DNA of 40,335 nt from Methylotenera_A sp031429035 (GCA_031429035.1 JANOYU010000059.1:1-40335), one strand, 5' to 3'. Positions 33,128 to 40,335 are shown, numbered from the stretch's first letter. The notes: generated by a model from the letters alone, not told the origin. Numbers and translations: made by a program.

Positions 33128-33142
33128 TTTTGATGTGTTTAG

Positions 33143-34003
33143 TTATATGTCTAGTTTTGTGGCTTGCTTAAATTTCAACGCAAATTCGTATAAATCATTT
33201 TTCTTTAAATTGGTAATTTCTGTCGCCAACGCCACTGCTTGTTTTAGTGGCAATTCTGCTAGTAAGCATTTTAATACACGTTGCGCTTCTTCGCTTATTT
33301 CTTGTGTTTCCACTACTGGCGCAGCTTCAACCAGCAACACAAATTCGCCACGCTGCTGATTAGTGTCGGCCTGCAACCAAGCACTGGCGCGGCTTGCAGA
33401 GCAGGTGTAAATGGTTTCAAATGTTTTGGTGAGCTCACGACAAAAAGTAATTTGCCGATTGTCACCCAACACTTTCGCGATGTCTTCTACGCATTCAATA
33501 ATTCTGTGCGGCGCTTCGTATAAAACCAAAGTCACCGTTTGCGACTTCAAAGTTTCTAAAGTTTTACGCCGCGCTGCGCCGCTGGCTGGCAAAAATCCGT
33601 GAAAATAAAAACCGTTCTGCATAATACCGCTGGCGCTTAAAGCGGCAATCACTGCGCTGGCACCAGGAATCGGCACCACTTTGATGCCTGCCTCGCGCAC
33701 GATTTTCACCACAATCGCGCCTGGGTCGCTCACAGCTGGCGTGCCAGCATCGGTAACCAGCGCAATATTTTCACCATTTTTAAGTTGCGCCAATAATTTT
33801 TCGGCCGATTGTTGCTCGTTATGTTGATGCACGGCGATGAGCTTTTTGCTGATGCCAAAATGCGATAATAAGCCCGAAGTATGGCGTGTATCCTCAGCCG
33901 CAATCGCATCCACCATTTTTAGCGTTTCAATCGCGCGCAGTGTTATATCGCCCAAATTGCCGATTGGGGTGGCCACTACATATAATATTCCATCCTGGGT
34001 CAT
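33143..34003 (-). CDS. rsmI: 16S rRNA (cytidine(1402)-2'-O)-methyltransferase
   Basis: RsmI methylates the 2'-O of C1402 in 16S rRNA, the nucleotide also modified by RsmH of this window. The 286-residue protein of the tetrapyrrole-methylase fold shows LYVVATPIGNLGDITLRAIE (7-26), AEDTRHTSGLLSHFGI, NIALVTDAGTPAVSDPGAIV, VPIPGASAVIAALSASG and FHGFLPASGAARRKTLE, all canonical. After CRELTKTFETIYTC the segment SASRASAWLQAD is encoded by a copy-like stretch of the palindromic repeat (33367-33405). It is divergent from yraN, with a 43-base gap, an arrangement like the E. coli rsmI-lpoA-yraN region. Confidence 0.96.
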   Translation of the reverse strand: MTQDGILYVVATPIGNLGDITLRAIETLKMVDAIAAEDTRHTSGLLSHFGISKKLIAVHQHNEQQSAEKLLAQLKNGENIALVTDAGTPAVSDPGAIVVKIVREAGIKVVPIPGASAVIAALSASGIMQNGFYFHGFLPASGAARRKTLETLKSQTVTLVLYEAPHRIIECVEDIAKVLGDNRQITFCRELTKTFETIYTCSASRASAWLQADTNQQRGEFVLLVEAAPVVETQEISEEAQRVLKCLLAELPLKQAVALATEITNLKKNDLYEFALKFKQATKLDI

Positions 34004-34046
34004 ACTTGAATTTTAAGCCAAAGCCGCCATAATCTACTAAACAATC

Positions 34047-34424
34047 ATGAAATTAAATATCAATAACGCAGGTTTGCAGGCCGAAAAGCTAGCCGCAACT
34101 TTTTTGGCAAGCAAAGGCCTTAAACTGGTGGCGCAAAATTATCATTGTCGTTTTGGCGAGATTGATTTGATTATGATGGACGGCAACTATTTAGTATTTG
34201 TAGAGGTAAAACTACGCAGCAGCAGCCAATTTGGCGGCGCCGCGGCCAGTATTACGCCGCAAAAACAGCAAAAAATGATATTAACTGCGCAATATTATTT
34301 GCAACAAGCCCATTTTAAAACCGAGCCTGCCTGCCGTTTTGATGCCATTTTAATGAATAAAGCCGATTTACAGGCGGATAATTTGCAACAAATTGAATGG
34401 ATTCGTAATGCTTTCGAAACATAA
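34047..34424 (+). CDS. yraN: YraN family protein (UPF0102), predicted nuclease fold
   Basis: The 125-residue protein has the restriction-endonuclease-like core of UPF0102: GLQAEKLAATFLASKGLKLV (9-28), RFGEIDLIMMDGNYLVFVEV (35-54, with E38, D40 and E53-V-K55 as the putative metal site) and SITPQKQQKMILTAQYYL. The C-terminal CRFDAILMN is typical. The biological role is unknown; in E. coli it sits near rsmI and dolP, as here. The start has no strong ribosome site. Confidence 0.9.
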   Translation: MKLNINNAGLQAEKLAATFLASKGLKLVAQNYHCRFGEIDLIMMDGNYLVFVEVKLRSSSQFGGAAASITPQKQQKMILTAQYYLQQAHFKTEPACRFDAILMNKADLQADNLQQIEWIRNAFET

Positions 34425-34476
34425 TTGGCGTATTATTTTGCAAAATTCGAACATTTACTCATATTAGGAGCATTTA

Positions 34477-35046
34477 ATGCATATTGTTTATAAATTGATT
34501 ATTGCAGCGTTGTTATCATCTCAGTTAATGGCGTGTGTGCCGGTGGTGGTAGGTGGCGCAGCGGCTGGTGGCGCGGTTGCGGCCGATAGACGTACCAGCG
34601 GCATTTATGTAGAAGATGAAAATATTGAGCTAAAAGCAGTTAAATTTATGGAAACCACGTTGGGTGACCAGGCGCATGTGAATGTAACCAGCTATAACCG
34701 TAATGTGTTGCTAACCGGCGAAGTGCCAGATGATAAAGCAAAAGCCAGTGCAGAAGCGTTTGTAAAAAGTATTACCAATGTGCGCAATATTACTAATGAG
34801 ATTACCGTTGGCCCTAAAACCGATATCGGATCGCGCAGCAACGATACTTATTTAACCAGCAAAATTAAAACAAAATTTGTCACCGAGAACCAATTTCCGG
34901 CCAATTACGTCAAAATTGTCAGCGAAAACAGCGTAGTGTATTTACTGGGTATTGTTACTAAAACCGAGGGCGATGCCGCTGCAGCGATTGCCAGCAACAC
35001 CGACGGCGTGAGCAAAGTGGTTAAAGTGTTTGAATATATGAACTAA
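34477..35046 (+). CDS. dolP: DolP-like outer-membrane lipoprotein with two BON domains
   Basis: DolP (YraP) in E. coli is an outer-membrane lipoprotein that keeps the envelope intact and binds anionic phospholipid. This 189-residue protein has a lipoprotein signal ending in LMAC (C20 the likely lipidated residue), a Gly/Ala-rich start (VVVGGAAAGGAVAADRRTSG) typical of the family, and two BON domains at about 46-115 (NVTSYNRNVLLTGEVPDD) and 124-189 (SENSVVYLLGIVTKTEGD). The ribosome site TTAGGAG lies 8 bases before ATG 34477. The neighbours yraN and rsmI support the assignment; diaA, present in E. coli between yraN and dolP, is absent. Confidence 0.9.
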   Translation: MHIVYKLIIAALLSSQLMACVPVVVGGAAAGGAVAADRRTSGIYVEDENIELKAVKFMETTLGDQAHVNVTSYNRNVLLTGEVPDDKAKASAEAFVKSITNVRNITNEITVGPKTDIGSRSNDTYLTSKIKTKFVTENQFPANYVKIVSENSVVYLLGIVTKTEGDAAAAIASNTDGVSKVVKVFEYMN

Positions 35047-35092
35047 AAGTTTTAATGCAACCAAAGTAAATTAAGAATAAATTAAGAATAAA

Positions 35093-35416
35093 ATGAAACC
35101 AAAAAAGCACCCTGAAAAAACCATAGAAATATTCGTGCAAGGCTTGACCCGCGATGGCAAGCAATTTCGCCCCAGCGATTGGGTAGACCGTATGTGCAGC
35201 AGCTTTGCCACCTTTGGCGAAAATCGTAAATTGCGCTATTCGCCGTATTTACGGCCAGAAGTGCTAAACGGCGTGCGCTGTTTGGCGGTAGATTTGCAAC
35301 TAAAAGTAGTGAACCCAGAAGGTTTTGAGCATGTGATGTTGTTTGCAGAAGAAAACCAATTGAATATTTTGGATGAAGCGGGCGCTAACATTGTAGTAGA
35401 AACTTTAAATAGTTAA
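35093..35416 (+). CDS. DUF3579 family protein
   Basis: The 107-residue protein resembles the DUF3579 family of betaproteobacteria: IEIFVQGLTRDGKQFRPSDW (11-30), VDRMCSSFATFGENRKLRYS and LNGVRCLAVDLQLKVVNPEG are the characteristic stretches, ending in FAEENQLNIL. The function is unknown, with no signal peptide or membrane segment. It follows the dolP-like gene by 46 bases and ends before a strong terminator, so it is probably the last gene of that unit. Its leader has TTAAGAATAAA twice in tandem and no clear Shine-Dalgarno. Confidence 0.8.
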   Translation: MKPKKHPEKTIEIFVQGLTRDGKQFRPSDWVDRMCSSFATFGENRKLRYSPYLRPEVLNGVRCLAVDLQLKVVNPEGFEHVMLFAEENQLNILDEAGANIVVETLNS

Positions 35417-35433
35417 TTTACTAATGCAAAAGT

Positions 35434-35468
35434 AAACGGCAAATATGCGAAATATTTGCCGTTTTTTT
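35434..35468 (+). terminator. Rho-independent terminator after the DUF3579 gene
   Basis: AAACGGCAAATAT (35434-35446) pairs perfectly with ATATTTGCCGTTT (35452-35464) around a GCGAA loop and is followed by seven T (35462-35468). The 13-bp stem is the strongest terminator in the window. Confidence 0.9.
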
Positions 35469-35520
35469 ATAGTATTAAAGAATTGTTTAAAAGATAAGTA
35501 AATTGATGCTATCTTATTTT

Positions 35521-35561
35521 AATGCTCTGCAAGTCAATAGGCATGCGGCTTACAGAGCATT
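35521..35561. repeat. Intergenic palindromic repeat, copy C
   Basis: AATGCTCTGCAAGTC (35521-35535) and GGCTTACAGAGCATT (35547-35561) are inverted arms of 15 bases with two mismatches. On the plus strand ATTTTTTG follows. It carries ATGCGGCTTACAG at 35543-35555, one change from the family word. It lies between two convergent genes, next to the TlpA-like stop. Confidence 0.8.
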
Positions 35562-35575
35562 ATTTTTTGTACGTG

Positions 35576-36067
35576 TTATTTATTGGCTTTCATTAAGCCT
35601 TCTAAATATTGTTTGGTGACTTTGCCACGCTTAGTTTTTACCAGCACGCCTTGCGGGTTGTAAATAAAAGTCGTCGGCAACACCTCGGCACTGCCAATTT
35701 GCTGCATCACTGCGTCGTCCCCCAGCACAATTGGGTACGACATTAGCATGTCATCCACATATTCTGCCACCTCGGCCGCGCTTTCAAAATCAAACACCAC
35801 GCCCAGCAGCATCACATCTTTATTTTTTCGGCTGTCGTACAATGCCACTAAATCTGGTACTTCTTCCAAACACGGCGGACACCAAGTGGCCCAATAATTC
35901 ACAATCACCCATTTACCTTTATATTGTGAAAGCACATGGGTTTTGCCTGCGGTATCTTTTACGACGAAATTTTTGCTGATTGGCTGGTTCGCCGCAGCCG
36001 AAAAATGACTAAGACCAAGCAATATTAGTATCAAAAATGATAAAAAAAGTGATTTTTTACGTAACAT
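35576..36067 (-). CDS. TlpA-like membrane-anchored or exported thiol-disulfide oxidoreductase
   Basis: The protein is a periplasmic thioredoxin of the TlpA/ResA group, which reduces disulfides, for example in cytochrome c or oxidase assembly. I place the start at ATG 36067, four bases after AAAGG, giving 163 residues. An upstream start would add 19 residues and a second hydrophobic stretch. Residues 1-25 form a signal peptide or anchor (SLFLSFLILILLGLSHFSAA). The redox site is WCPPC at 62-66 in VNYWATWCPPCLEEV, and the cis-proline loop is VLPTTFIYNPQG. It is divergent from the PilZ-like gene. Confidence 0.88.
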   Translation of the reverse strand: MLRKKSLFLSFLILILLGLSHFSAAANQPISKNFVVKDTAGKTHVLSQYKGKWVIVNYWATWCPPCLEEVPDLVALYDSRKNKDVMLLGVVFDFESAAEVAEYVDDMLMSYPIVLGDDAVMQQIGSAEVLPTTFIYNPQGVLVKTKRGKVTKQYLEGLMKANK

Positions 36068-36101
36068 AAAGCCTTTACCTATTAAACCTGCAGCAAAAAA
36101 A

Positions 36102-36130
36102 GTGACAAATACAAAATTACGCACTAATAT
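36102..36130 (+). promoter_or_regulatory. Predicted sigma70-type promoter of the PilZ-like gene
   Basis: GTGACA (36102-36107) and TAATAT (36125-36130) are spaced by 17 bases. The predicted start point is near 36137, upstream of the ribosome site AAGGGGA at 36141-36147 and the ATG at 36154. Confidence 0.6.
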
Positions 36131-36153
36131 AAAACATTCTAAGGGGATTTTGT

Positions 36154-37707
36154 ATGCCGATTAGTCTTAAACTTCCAAGTTTAGATCATAATCCAATTTT
36201 ATTGGCTGAAACGCGCGCGCACAAAATTAGCGAGTTCATTCAAAAACTGCCATTTGGCGACCCGATTACTGCCGCCACCGATTTAATTGATGAGCTGCAA
36301 ATTTTAAATAGCCAAAAAGTGGCTTTTACTAATCGTTACAATACCTTAGAACAATATCGCCCAACCGCCATACAAATTTATCAAGATTTACTGCCGCATT
36401 TTAACAACGCCACTTTGCCGCTTTCTAAAACCGAGCAAGCGTTTGCCGACGTTGCGATACAACTCTGGCAAGAGTTCGCTTTTGGCTATAAATTTTCTTT
36501 GGTTGATCTACAAAATAAAATTTTAAACATTAACAACAGCAAAACGACTGCGCAGGTTGTGCATCGCGCTATTCATGCCTTTAAAGAAATTGCGCTGGTA
36601 CATCACCTAAATTATCGCTCACCGCCTACACGTTTGTGGGCAGAGCTGCATCAGCTGTATTTTTGCGCACTGCAGCAATCGGCCGATAAACTAGCGGTAA
36701 CAGACCAACTTGCCATAAATAACGTTAGCTCGGTCAATTTGGTATACACGCAAGTGTTATTAATGGCGCTGGCCGACCCACAACATTTGGCTAATTCTGA
36801 CATTATAAAAACCAATAGTTATCTTTCTAACATTGCTGAACATGCTGAGCTAAGGCCGTTAGGCTTAATTGAAAACCCTGCTGGCGTATTTTTAGTGGGG
36901 CTTAATGGTGACAAGCCGCCCACCGCATTTAGTAAAAATAAAGAGGTGCCCAATGGTGACACCGATGTGCTGTTGGTTACCGTAAATTTGGCTAGACAAA
37001 TTCATCAACACTTAACCTTGCTGCAACAAGGCATTGTGCCTAACGATGGCTATTTACCTAGTTATGCACTAGAAAGACATTACGAAGACTTGCTTGCCAG
37101 ATTGCTGAAAAATTTTGGTAAAGCGCAACATCGCGTGTTTTCTAGAACCAAAAAAAGTGACGGCATTGAGTTGGGGATAGGCTTGATGGTTGCGCATCAT
37201 TTGATTCGCGAGCTGGCCGATAGCCCCGCGCATATCAGCAACACAGCCGTCGCCATTCGCCCTTCGCGCTGGCAAGTGCTTAATGTAAGCGCGGGCGGCT
37301 ATGCGCTGCGTAAATTTAGTACATCGCAAGCATCTGCAACGGTGGGCGATGTAGTGGCGATGAAAAATAGCAAGACAAAACTGTGGGAACTGGCCATTTT
37401 ACGCTGGGCAAATATTAGCGATGCGCAGCAATTAGATGTTGGGCTAGAACTGATTTCGCCGCATGTCACTGCAATTACTGCCAATTTTTTAAATAGCGCA
37501 ATTTCAGGCGAGGCCTTGTTGTTGCCCGAAGTTGCCGGTTTAAAACAGCCTGCCAGCTTAATTACGGCACGCGGTTTTTGTAATATTGGTGATCAATTAA
37601 AATTAGCCCAAAACGACAAAGACAGCAAAACGCATACTAAAATACAAATCACTAAGCTTGTAGAACGTACTGCAAGATTTGAACGCTTTCAATATAGCTT
37701 AATTTAA
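36154..37707 (+). CDS. Uncharacterised protein with probable C-terminal PilZ domain (c-di-GMP binding)
   Basis: I do not recognise a named gene. The 517-residue protein is soluble and mainly helical in its first 310 residues (for example AHKISEFIQKLPFGD, TEQAFADVAIQLWQEFAFGY, VHRAIHAFKEIALVHHL), without signal peptide. The last third looks like a PilZ domain: RVFSR at 327-331 fits the R-x-x-x-R c-di-GMP motif, NVSAGG at 377-382 fits D/N-x-S-x-x-G, and VGDVVAM, LAILRW and LDVGLELIS follow at the spacing of PilZ strands. If so, it would be a c-di-GMP receptor with an N-terminal helical effector domain. A strong AAGGGGA ribosome site supports the start. It stands alone between divergent tlpA-like and trxA. 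Confidence 0.75.
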   Translation: MPISLKLPSLDHNPILLAETRAHKISEFIQKLPFGDPITAATDLIDELQILNSQKVAFTNRYNTLEQYRPTAIQIYQDLLPHFNNATLPLSKTEQAFADVAIQLWQEFAFGYKFSLVDLQNKILNINNSKTTAQVVHRAIHAFKEIALVHHLNYRSPPTRLWAELHQLYFCALQQSADKLAVTDQLAINNVSSVNLVYTQVLLMALADPQHLANSDIIKTNSYLSNIAEHAELRPLGLIENPAGVFLVGLNGDKPPTAFSKNKEVPNGDTDVLLVTVNLARQIHQHLTLLQQGIVPNDGYLPSYALERHYEDLLARLLKNFGKAQHRVFSRTKKSDGIELGIGLMVAHHLIRELADSPAHISNTAVAIRPSRWQVLNVSAGGYALRKFSTSQASATVGDVVAMKNSKTKLWELAILRWANISDAQQLDVGLELISPHVTAITANFLNSAISGEALLLPEVAGLKQPASLITARGFCNIGDQLKLAQNDKDSKTHTKIQITKLVERTARFERFQYSLI

Positions 37708-38011
37708 GTTAGCCACAGTTAATATTAAACACGCATTAATATGTGTATTGCTTGCATTAATGCATTGATTAGTATTAGTATATGCATAAAGTAAATAGGT
37801 TTGTAAGCTTGAAATTTTAGCCAAATACTCCATATAAGTTTTATAATATTATGCATATCATTTTAGTACAGCTATTTGTACTAATTAATATTTAAACTAA
37901 GCAGTCTAAGCAATACTTAATTTAACAACACATCATTTATCAATATTTTTACCCGCATAAGCTAAGCCTTTAAGTACTTAGTCAATCATTATATTTAAAA
38001 TTGAGGTCACC
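37708..38011. other. AT-rich gene-free region before trxA
   Basis: The 304 bases are very AT-rich, with many short ATTAAT/TGCATTAATGCA-type palindromes (for example 37755-37766). A TATATT at 37990-37995, about 17 bases before the ATG of trxA, might be a -10 element but lies unusually close to the ribosome site TTGAGG. No gene or RNA is recognisable. Several promoters for trxA could lie here. Confidence 0.5.
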
Positions 38012-38338
38012 ATGAGCGAACACATTACCCACACCAGCGATGCTGCTTTTGAGCAAGAAGTATTACAATCGCAAATTCCAGTATTAGTGGATTATTGGGC
38101 AGAATGGTGTGGCCCATGCAAAATGATTGCACCGATTTTGGATGACATTTCTAAAGAATATGCAGGCCGCTTGAAAATAGCCAAGCTTAATATTGATGAC
38201 AACCAACAAACACCGCCAAAATATGGCATTCGTGGTATCCCTACTTTAATGTTATTTAAAAATGGTAATGTAGAGGCCACCAAAGTAGGCGCATTATCAA
38301 AATCACAACTTACCGCGTTTATCGATAGCAATCTTTAG
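38012..38338 (+). CDS. trxA: Thioredoxin 1
   Basis: TrxA is the main cytoplasmic dithiol carrier, reduced by thioredoxin reductase. The 108-residue protein has the canonical active site WCGPC at 32-36 in VDYWAEWCGPCKMIAPIL, KLNIDDNQQTPPKYGIRGIP with the cis-proline, and TLMLFKNGNVEATKVGALSK. Length and sequence match E. coli TrxA (109). GAGG seven bases before ATG 38012 is the ribosome site. A terminator follows, then rho, an arrangement also seen in E. coli (trxA-rho). Confidence 0.97.
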   Translation: MSEHITHTSDAAFEQEVLQSQIPVLVDYWAEWCGPCKMIAPILDDISKEYAGRLKIAKLNIDDNQQTPPKYGIRGIPTLMLFKNGNVEATKVGALSKSQLTAFIDSNL

Positions 38339-38348
38339 TTTATAAGGC

Positions 38349-38373
38349 ACTGGCTTCTTAGAAGCCAGTTTTT
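38349..38373 (+). terminator. Rho-independent terminator after trxA
   Basis: ACTGGCTTCT (38349-38358) pairs with AGAAGCCAGT (38360-38369) and is followed by TTTTT. It separates trxA from rho, so rho probably has its own promoter or depends on read-through. Confidence 0.85.
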
Positions 38374-38419
38374 AAATCTCTTTCATATCCTTGTTTTTTC
38401 CCTTCTAGCGAGTCCTCAC

Positions 38420-39679
38420 ATGCGTTTATCCGATCTAAAACATCTTCCCGTCACCGAACTAGTTGATATGGCCATTGCCGACGAAATTGACAATGCCAGC
38501 CGTATGCGCAAGCAAGATTTAGTGTTTGCTATCTTGAAGCACAAGGCAAAAAAAGGTGACAGTATTTTTGGTGATGGCACATTAGAAGTGCTGCAAGATG
38601 GCTTTGGTTTTTTACGCTCACCCGATACCTCGTACTTGGCAGGCACAGATGATATTTATGTGTCACCTTCGCAAATTCGTCGTTTTAACTTGCATACGGG
38701 CGATAGTATTCAAGGTGAAATTCGCACCCCAAAAGATGGCGAGCGTTACTTTGCGCTGGTAAAAGTCGATATGGTGAACGATGAAGCACCTGAAAATGCT
38801 AAACATAAAATTTTGTTCGAGAACTTAACACCGCTATTTCCCACCATTCCGTTAATTTTAGAACGTGACATTCGCGGCGAAGAGAACATCACCAGCCGTG
38901 TGATTGATATGATTGCGCCTATTGGTCGTGGCCAGCGTGGTTTGTTAGTGGCTAGCCCAAAAAGTGGCAAAACGGTGATGATGCAAAATATTGCGCATGC
39001 CATTACTGCCAATCACCCCGATGTGATTTTGATTGTATTGCTGATTGATGAGCGGCCAGAAGAAGTGACCGAAATGACACGCTCTGTTAAAGGCGAAGTG
39101 GTAGCCAGCACCTTTGACGAGCCCGCCACCCGCCACGTACAAGTGGCCGAAATGGTGTTAGAAAAAGCCAAACGTTTGGTCGAGCACAAAAAAGATGTGG
39201 TGATTTTATTAGACTCCATCACGCGTTTAGCACGTGCTTACAATACGGTGATTCCATCATCAGGTAAAGTATTAACGGGTGGCGTGGATGCAAACGCGCT
39301 ACAAAAACCAAAACGATTCTTCGGTGCAGCGCGCAACATAGAAGAGGGCGGCTCACTCACTATTATCGCTACAGCGCTTGTAGACACTGGCTCGCGCATG
39401 GATGACGTGATTTACGAGGAATTTAAAGGTACTGGCAATATGGAGATTCATCTTGACCGCAAAATGGCCGAGAAACGCTTGTACCCAGCCATTAATGTAA
39501 ATAAATCGGGCACGCGTAAAGAAGAGCTGCTCATCGAAAAAGATGTGCTGCAAAAAATATGGGTGCTACGCAAGCTGCTTTACCCCATGGACGACTTGGA
39601 AGCCATGGAGTTCTTGCTGGATAAAATTAAAGCCACCAAAAATAATGCTGACTTTTTTGACAGCATGCGCCGTGGTTAA
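38420..39679 (+). CDS. rho: Transcription termination factor Rho
   Basis: Rho is the hexameric RNA-dependent ATPase that ends transcription. The 419-residue protein is the E. coli-like short form, without the insertion found in Actinobacteria. It has the N-terminal helical domain, the cold-shock-like RNA-binding part (GDGTLEVLQDGFGFLRSPDT, about 51-70), Walker A in GQRGLLVASPKSGKTVMMQN (171-190), Walker B in DVVILLDSITRLARAYNTV and the secondary RNA-binding Q and R loops (KVLTGGVDANALQKPKRFFG). It ends in FFDSMRRG. It follows the trxA terminator by 46 bases; the leader is too short for a visible attenuator. Confidence 0.98.
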   Translation: MRLSDLKHLPVTELVDMAIADEIDNASRMRKQDLVFAILKHKAKKGDSIFGDGTLEVLQDGFGFLRSPDTSYLAGTDDIYVSPSQIRRFNLHTGDSIQGEIRTPKDGERYFALVKVDMVNDEAPENAKHKILFENLTPLFPTIPLILERDIRGEENITSRVIDMIAPIGRGQRGLLVASPKSGKTVMMQNIAHAITANHPDVILIVLLIDERPEEVTEMTRSVKGEVVASTFDEPATRHVQVAEMVLEKAKRLVEHKKDVVILLDSITRLARAYNTVIPSSGKVLTGGVDANALQKPKRFFGAARNIEEGGSLTIIATALVDTGSRMDDVIYEEFKGTGNMEIHLDRKMAEKRLYPAINVNKSGTRKEELLIEKDVLQKIWVLRKLLYPMDDLEAMEFLLDKIKATKNNADFFDSMRRG

Positions 39680-39713
39680 ACTAGGCTAGCAGGCCATCTA
39701 CAGCAATGGCTTA

Positions 39714-39911
39714 TTAGGCGGCTCGCTGTAGTAGCTGTGCAGCGTGGCGGCCTTGCATTGCACTACTTGTCTGGTTTTCTAGCGCGGCTTTGTAACCTAG
39801 CTCAAACAACCAATATTGGCATTCTTCTAAACCCACTAAATCTGATTTAGTCATTGCCTCACATAACTTAATAAAAGCCTCAAAACTTAAATTGCTTTCT
39901 ACCGTGGTCAT
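39714..39911 (-). CDS. Small hypothetical protein convergent with rho
   Basis: The 65-residue protein (MTTVESNLSFEAFIKLCEAM...) is not recognised. It seems to be a small soluble helical protein with two cysteines (LCEAM and LEECQYW). A good ribosome site AAAGGA lies 7 bases before ATG 39911, and a coding frame of this length with that site supports a real gene. Its stop lies 35 bases from the end of rho on the other strand. No domain can be named. Confidence 0.6.
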   Translation of the reverse strand: MTTVESNLSFEAFIKLCEAMTKSDLVGLEECQYWLFELGYKAALENQTSSAMQGRHAAQLLQRAA

Positions 39912-40063
39912 GGTATTTCCTTTCTTCTAACTTTATTCTTGTTTTTAAATATAATGTGTCATTAGTTAGCACACCATTAGATACTGCAATATTTATTTAG
40001 CATATATCGTGCCAATTTTATACATATCGTATCTATTTTATGTAAGCGCAATACAATTGATGA

Positions 40064-40092
40064 TTGCTATTTTTGGCAATTTAATTCATAAT
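40064..40092 (+). promoter_or_regulatory. Sigma70-type promoter of rpmE
   Basis: TTGCTA (40064-40069) and CATAAT (40087-40092) are spaced by 17 bases. The predicted start point is near 40099. The ATG at 40091, which would lengthen RpmE by 14 residues, is inside this -10 box, so it cannot be the start of translation from this promoter. Confidence 0.7.
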
Positions 40093-40132
40093 GCGCGCCT
40101 TAACGCAACTGCTTAATATTAGAGAGAAAAGC

Positions 40133-40333
40133 ATGAAAGCTGAAACCCACCCAAATTACCCAGAAATCAATGTAACTTGTAGCTGCGGCAACAAGTTCAA
40201 AACACGCTCTACACATGGTCGCGACATGAGTATTGAGGTATGTTCACAATGCCACCCGTTTTATACTGGCAAACAAAAAATATTAGACACGGCTGGCCGT
40301 GTTGAGAAATTTAAACAAAAATACGGCATGTAA
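40133..40333 (+). CDS. rpmE: 50S ribosomal protein L31
   Basis: RpmE is a small protein of the large ribosomal subunit that bridges to the small subunit. The 66 residues MKAETHPNYPEINVTCSCGN... contain the zinc ligands C16 and C18 of TCSCGN and the CSQCHPFYTGKQK motif, so this is the zinc-containing (C+) form rather than the zinc-free YkgM/RpmE2 paralogue used under zinc starvation. ATG 40133 follows AGAGAG. It ends two bases before the window edge. Confidence 0.97.
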   Translation: MKAETHPNYPEINVTCSCGNKFKTRSTHGRDMSIEVCSQCHPFYTGKQKILDTAGRVEKFKQKYGM

Positions 40334-40335
40334 TT

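Noticed and set aside
40091..40132. An earlier start of RpmE at ATG 40091.
   Set aside because: That ATG lies in the predicted -10 box, the added residues are not part of L31, and ATG 40133 matches the conserved N-terminus.
1..40335. Prophage, complete insertion sequences, CRISPR arrays, toxin-antitoxin or defence systems, and tRNA genes.
   Set aside because: I read the gaps between genes on both strands and found no transposase, integrase, Cas protein, spaced direct repeats or cloverleaf with the TTCGAATC-type T-loop; gene content is core housekeeping.

Overview
The window looks like chromosomal core sequence of an AT-rich betaproteobacterium, most likely of the Methylophilaceae (Methylotenera/Methylophilus-like). 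This is an inference from gene content and protein character: a beta-type dcw cluster, SlmA, DUF3579 and DUF4124 proteins, and dolP/yraN/rsmI together. No 16S gene is present to confirm it. I see no prophage, CRISPR array, complete insertion sequence or tRNA.

Layout. (1) 1-2.5 kb: the end of a glutathione S-transferase gene, then on the minus strand a Gfo/Idh/MocA oxidoreductase, a broken DUF4124 gene and a thioredoxin-fold protein. (2) 2.7-7.5 kb, plus strand: rsmE, argA, argB, a HAD pyrimidine nucleotidase and slmA. ArgA carries an extra N-terminal XRE-type helix-turn-helix domain, and a perfect 24-bp palindrome lies just before its start codon. (3) 7.5-30.7 kb, minus strand: one long, tightly packed division and cell-wall (dcw) block. 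In transcription order it is mraZ-rsmH-ftsL-ftsI-murE-murF-mraY-murD-ftsW-murG-murC-murB-ddlB-ftsQ-ftsA-ftsZ-lpxC. It continues into a small membrane protein, a soluble lytic transglycosylase, an NDUFA9-like protein and cca. A sigma70-type promoter and three 10-bp-spaced TGGG boxes (a MraZ operator) precede mraZ. (4) 31.0-34.0 kb, minus strand: RNase P RNA, an EF-hand/BON protein, pyrC and rsmI. (5) 34.0-40.3 kb: yraN, a DolP-like BON lipoprotein, a DUF3579 protein, a TlpA-like thioredoxin (minus), a PilZ-like protein, trxA, rho, a small hypothetical gene (minus) and rpmE.

The genes cover peptidoglycan precursor synthesis and septation (dcw, slt, slmA), envelope upkeep (lpxC, dolP), the first two steps of arginine synthesis (argA, argB), pyrimidine synthesis (pyrC), RNA modification and processing (rsmE, rsmH, rsmI, cca, rnpB), transcription termination (rho) and thiol redox (trxA, tlpA).

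The most unusual items are the HTH-ArgA fusion with its candidate operator, and a recurring word, ATGCGGCTTGCAG (core GGCTTGCAG). That word occurs as inverted pairs between genes and singly inside genes, as DNA-uptake sequences or palindromic repeat families do. Four other repeat elements of three kinds lie between genes. One of them supplies the start codon of the gene that follows it.
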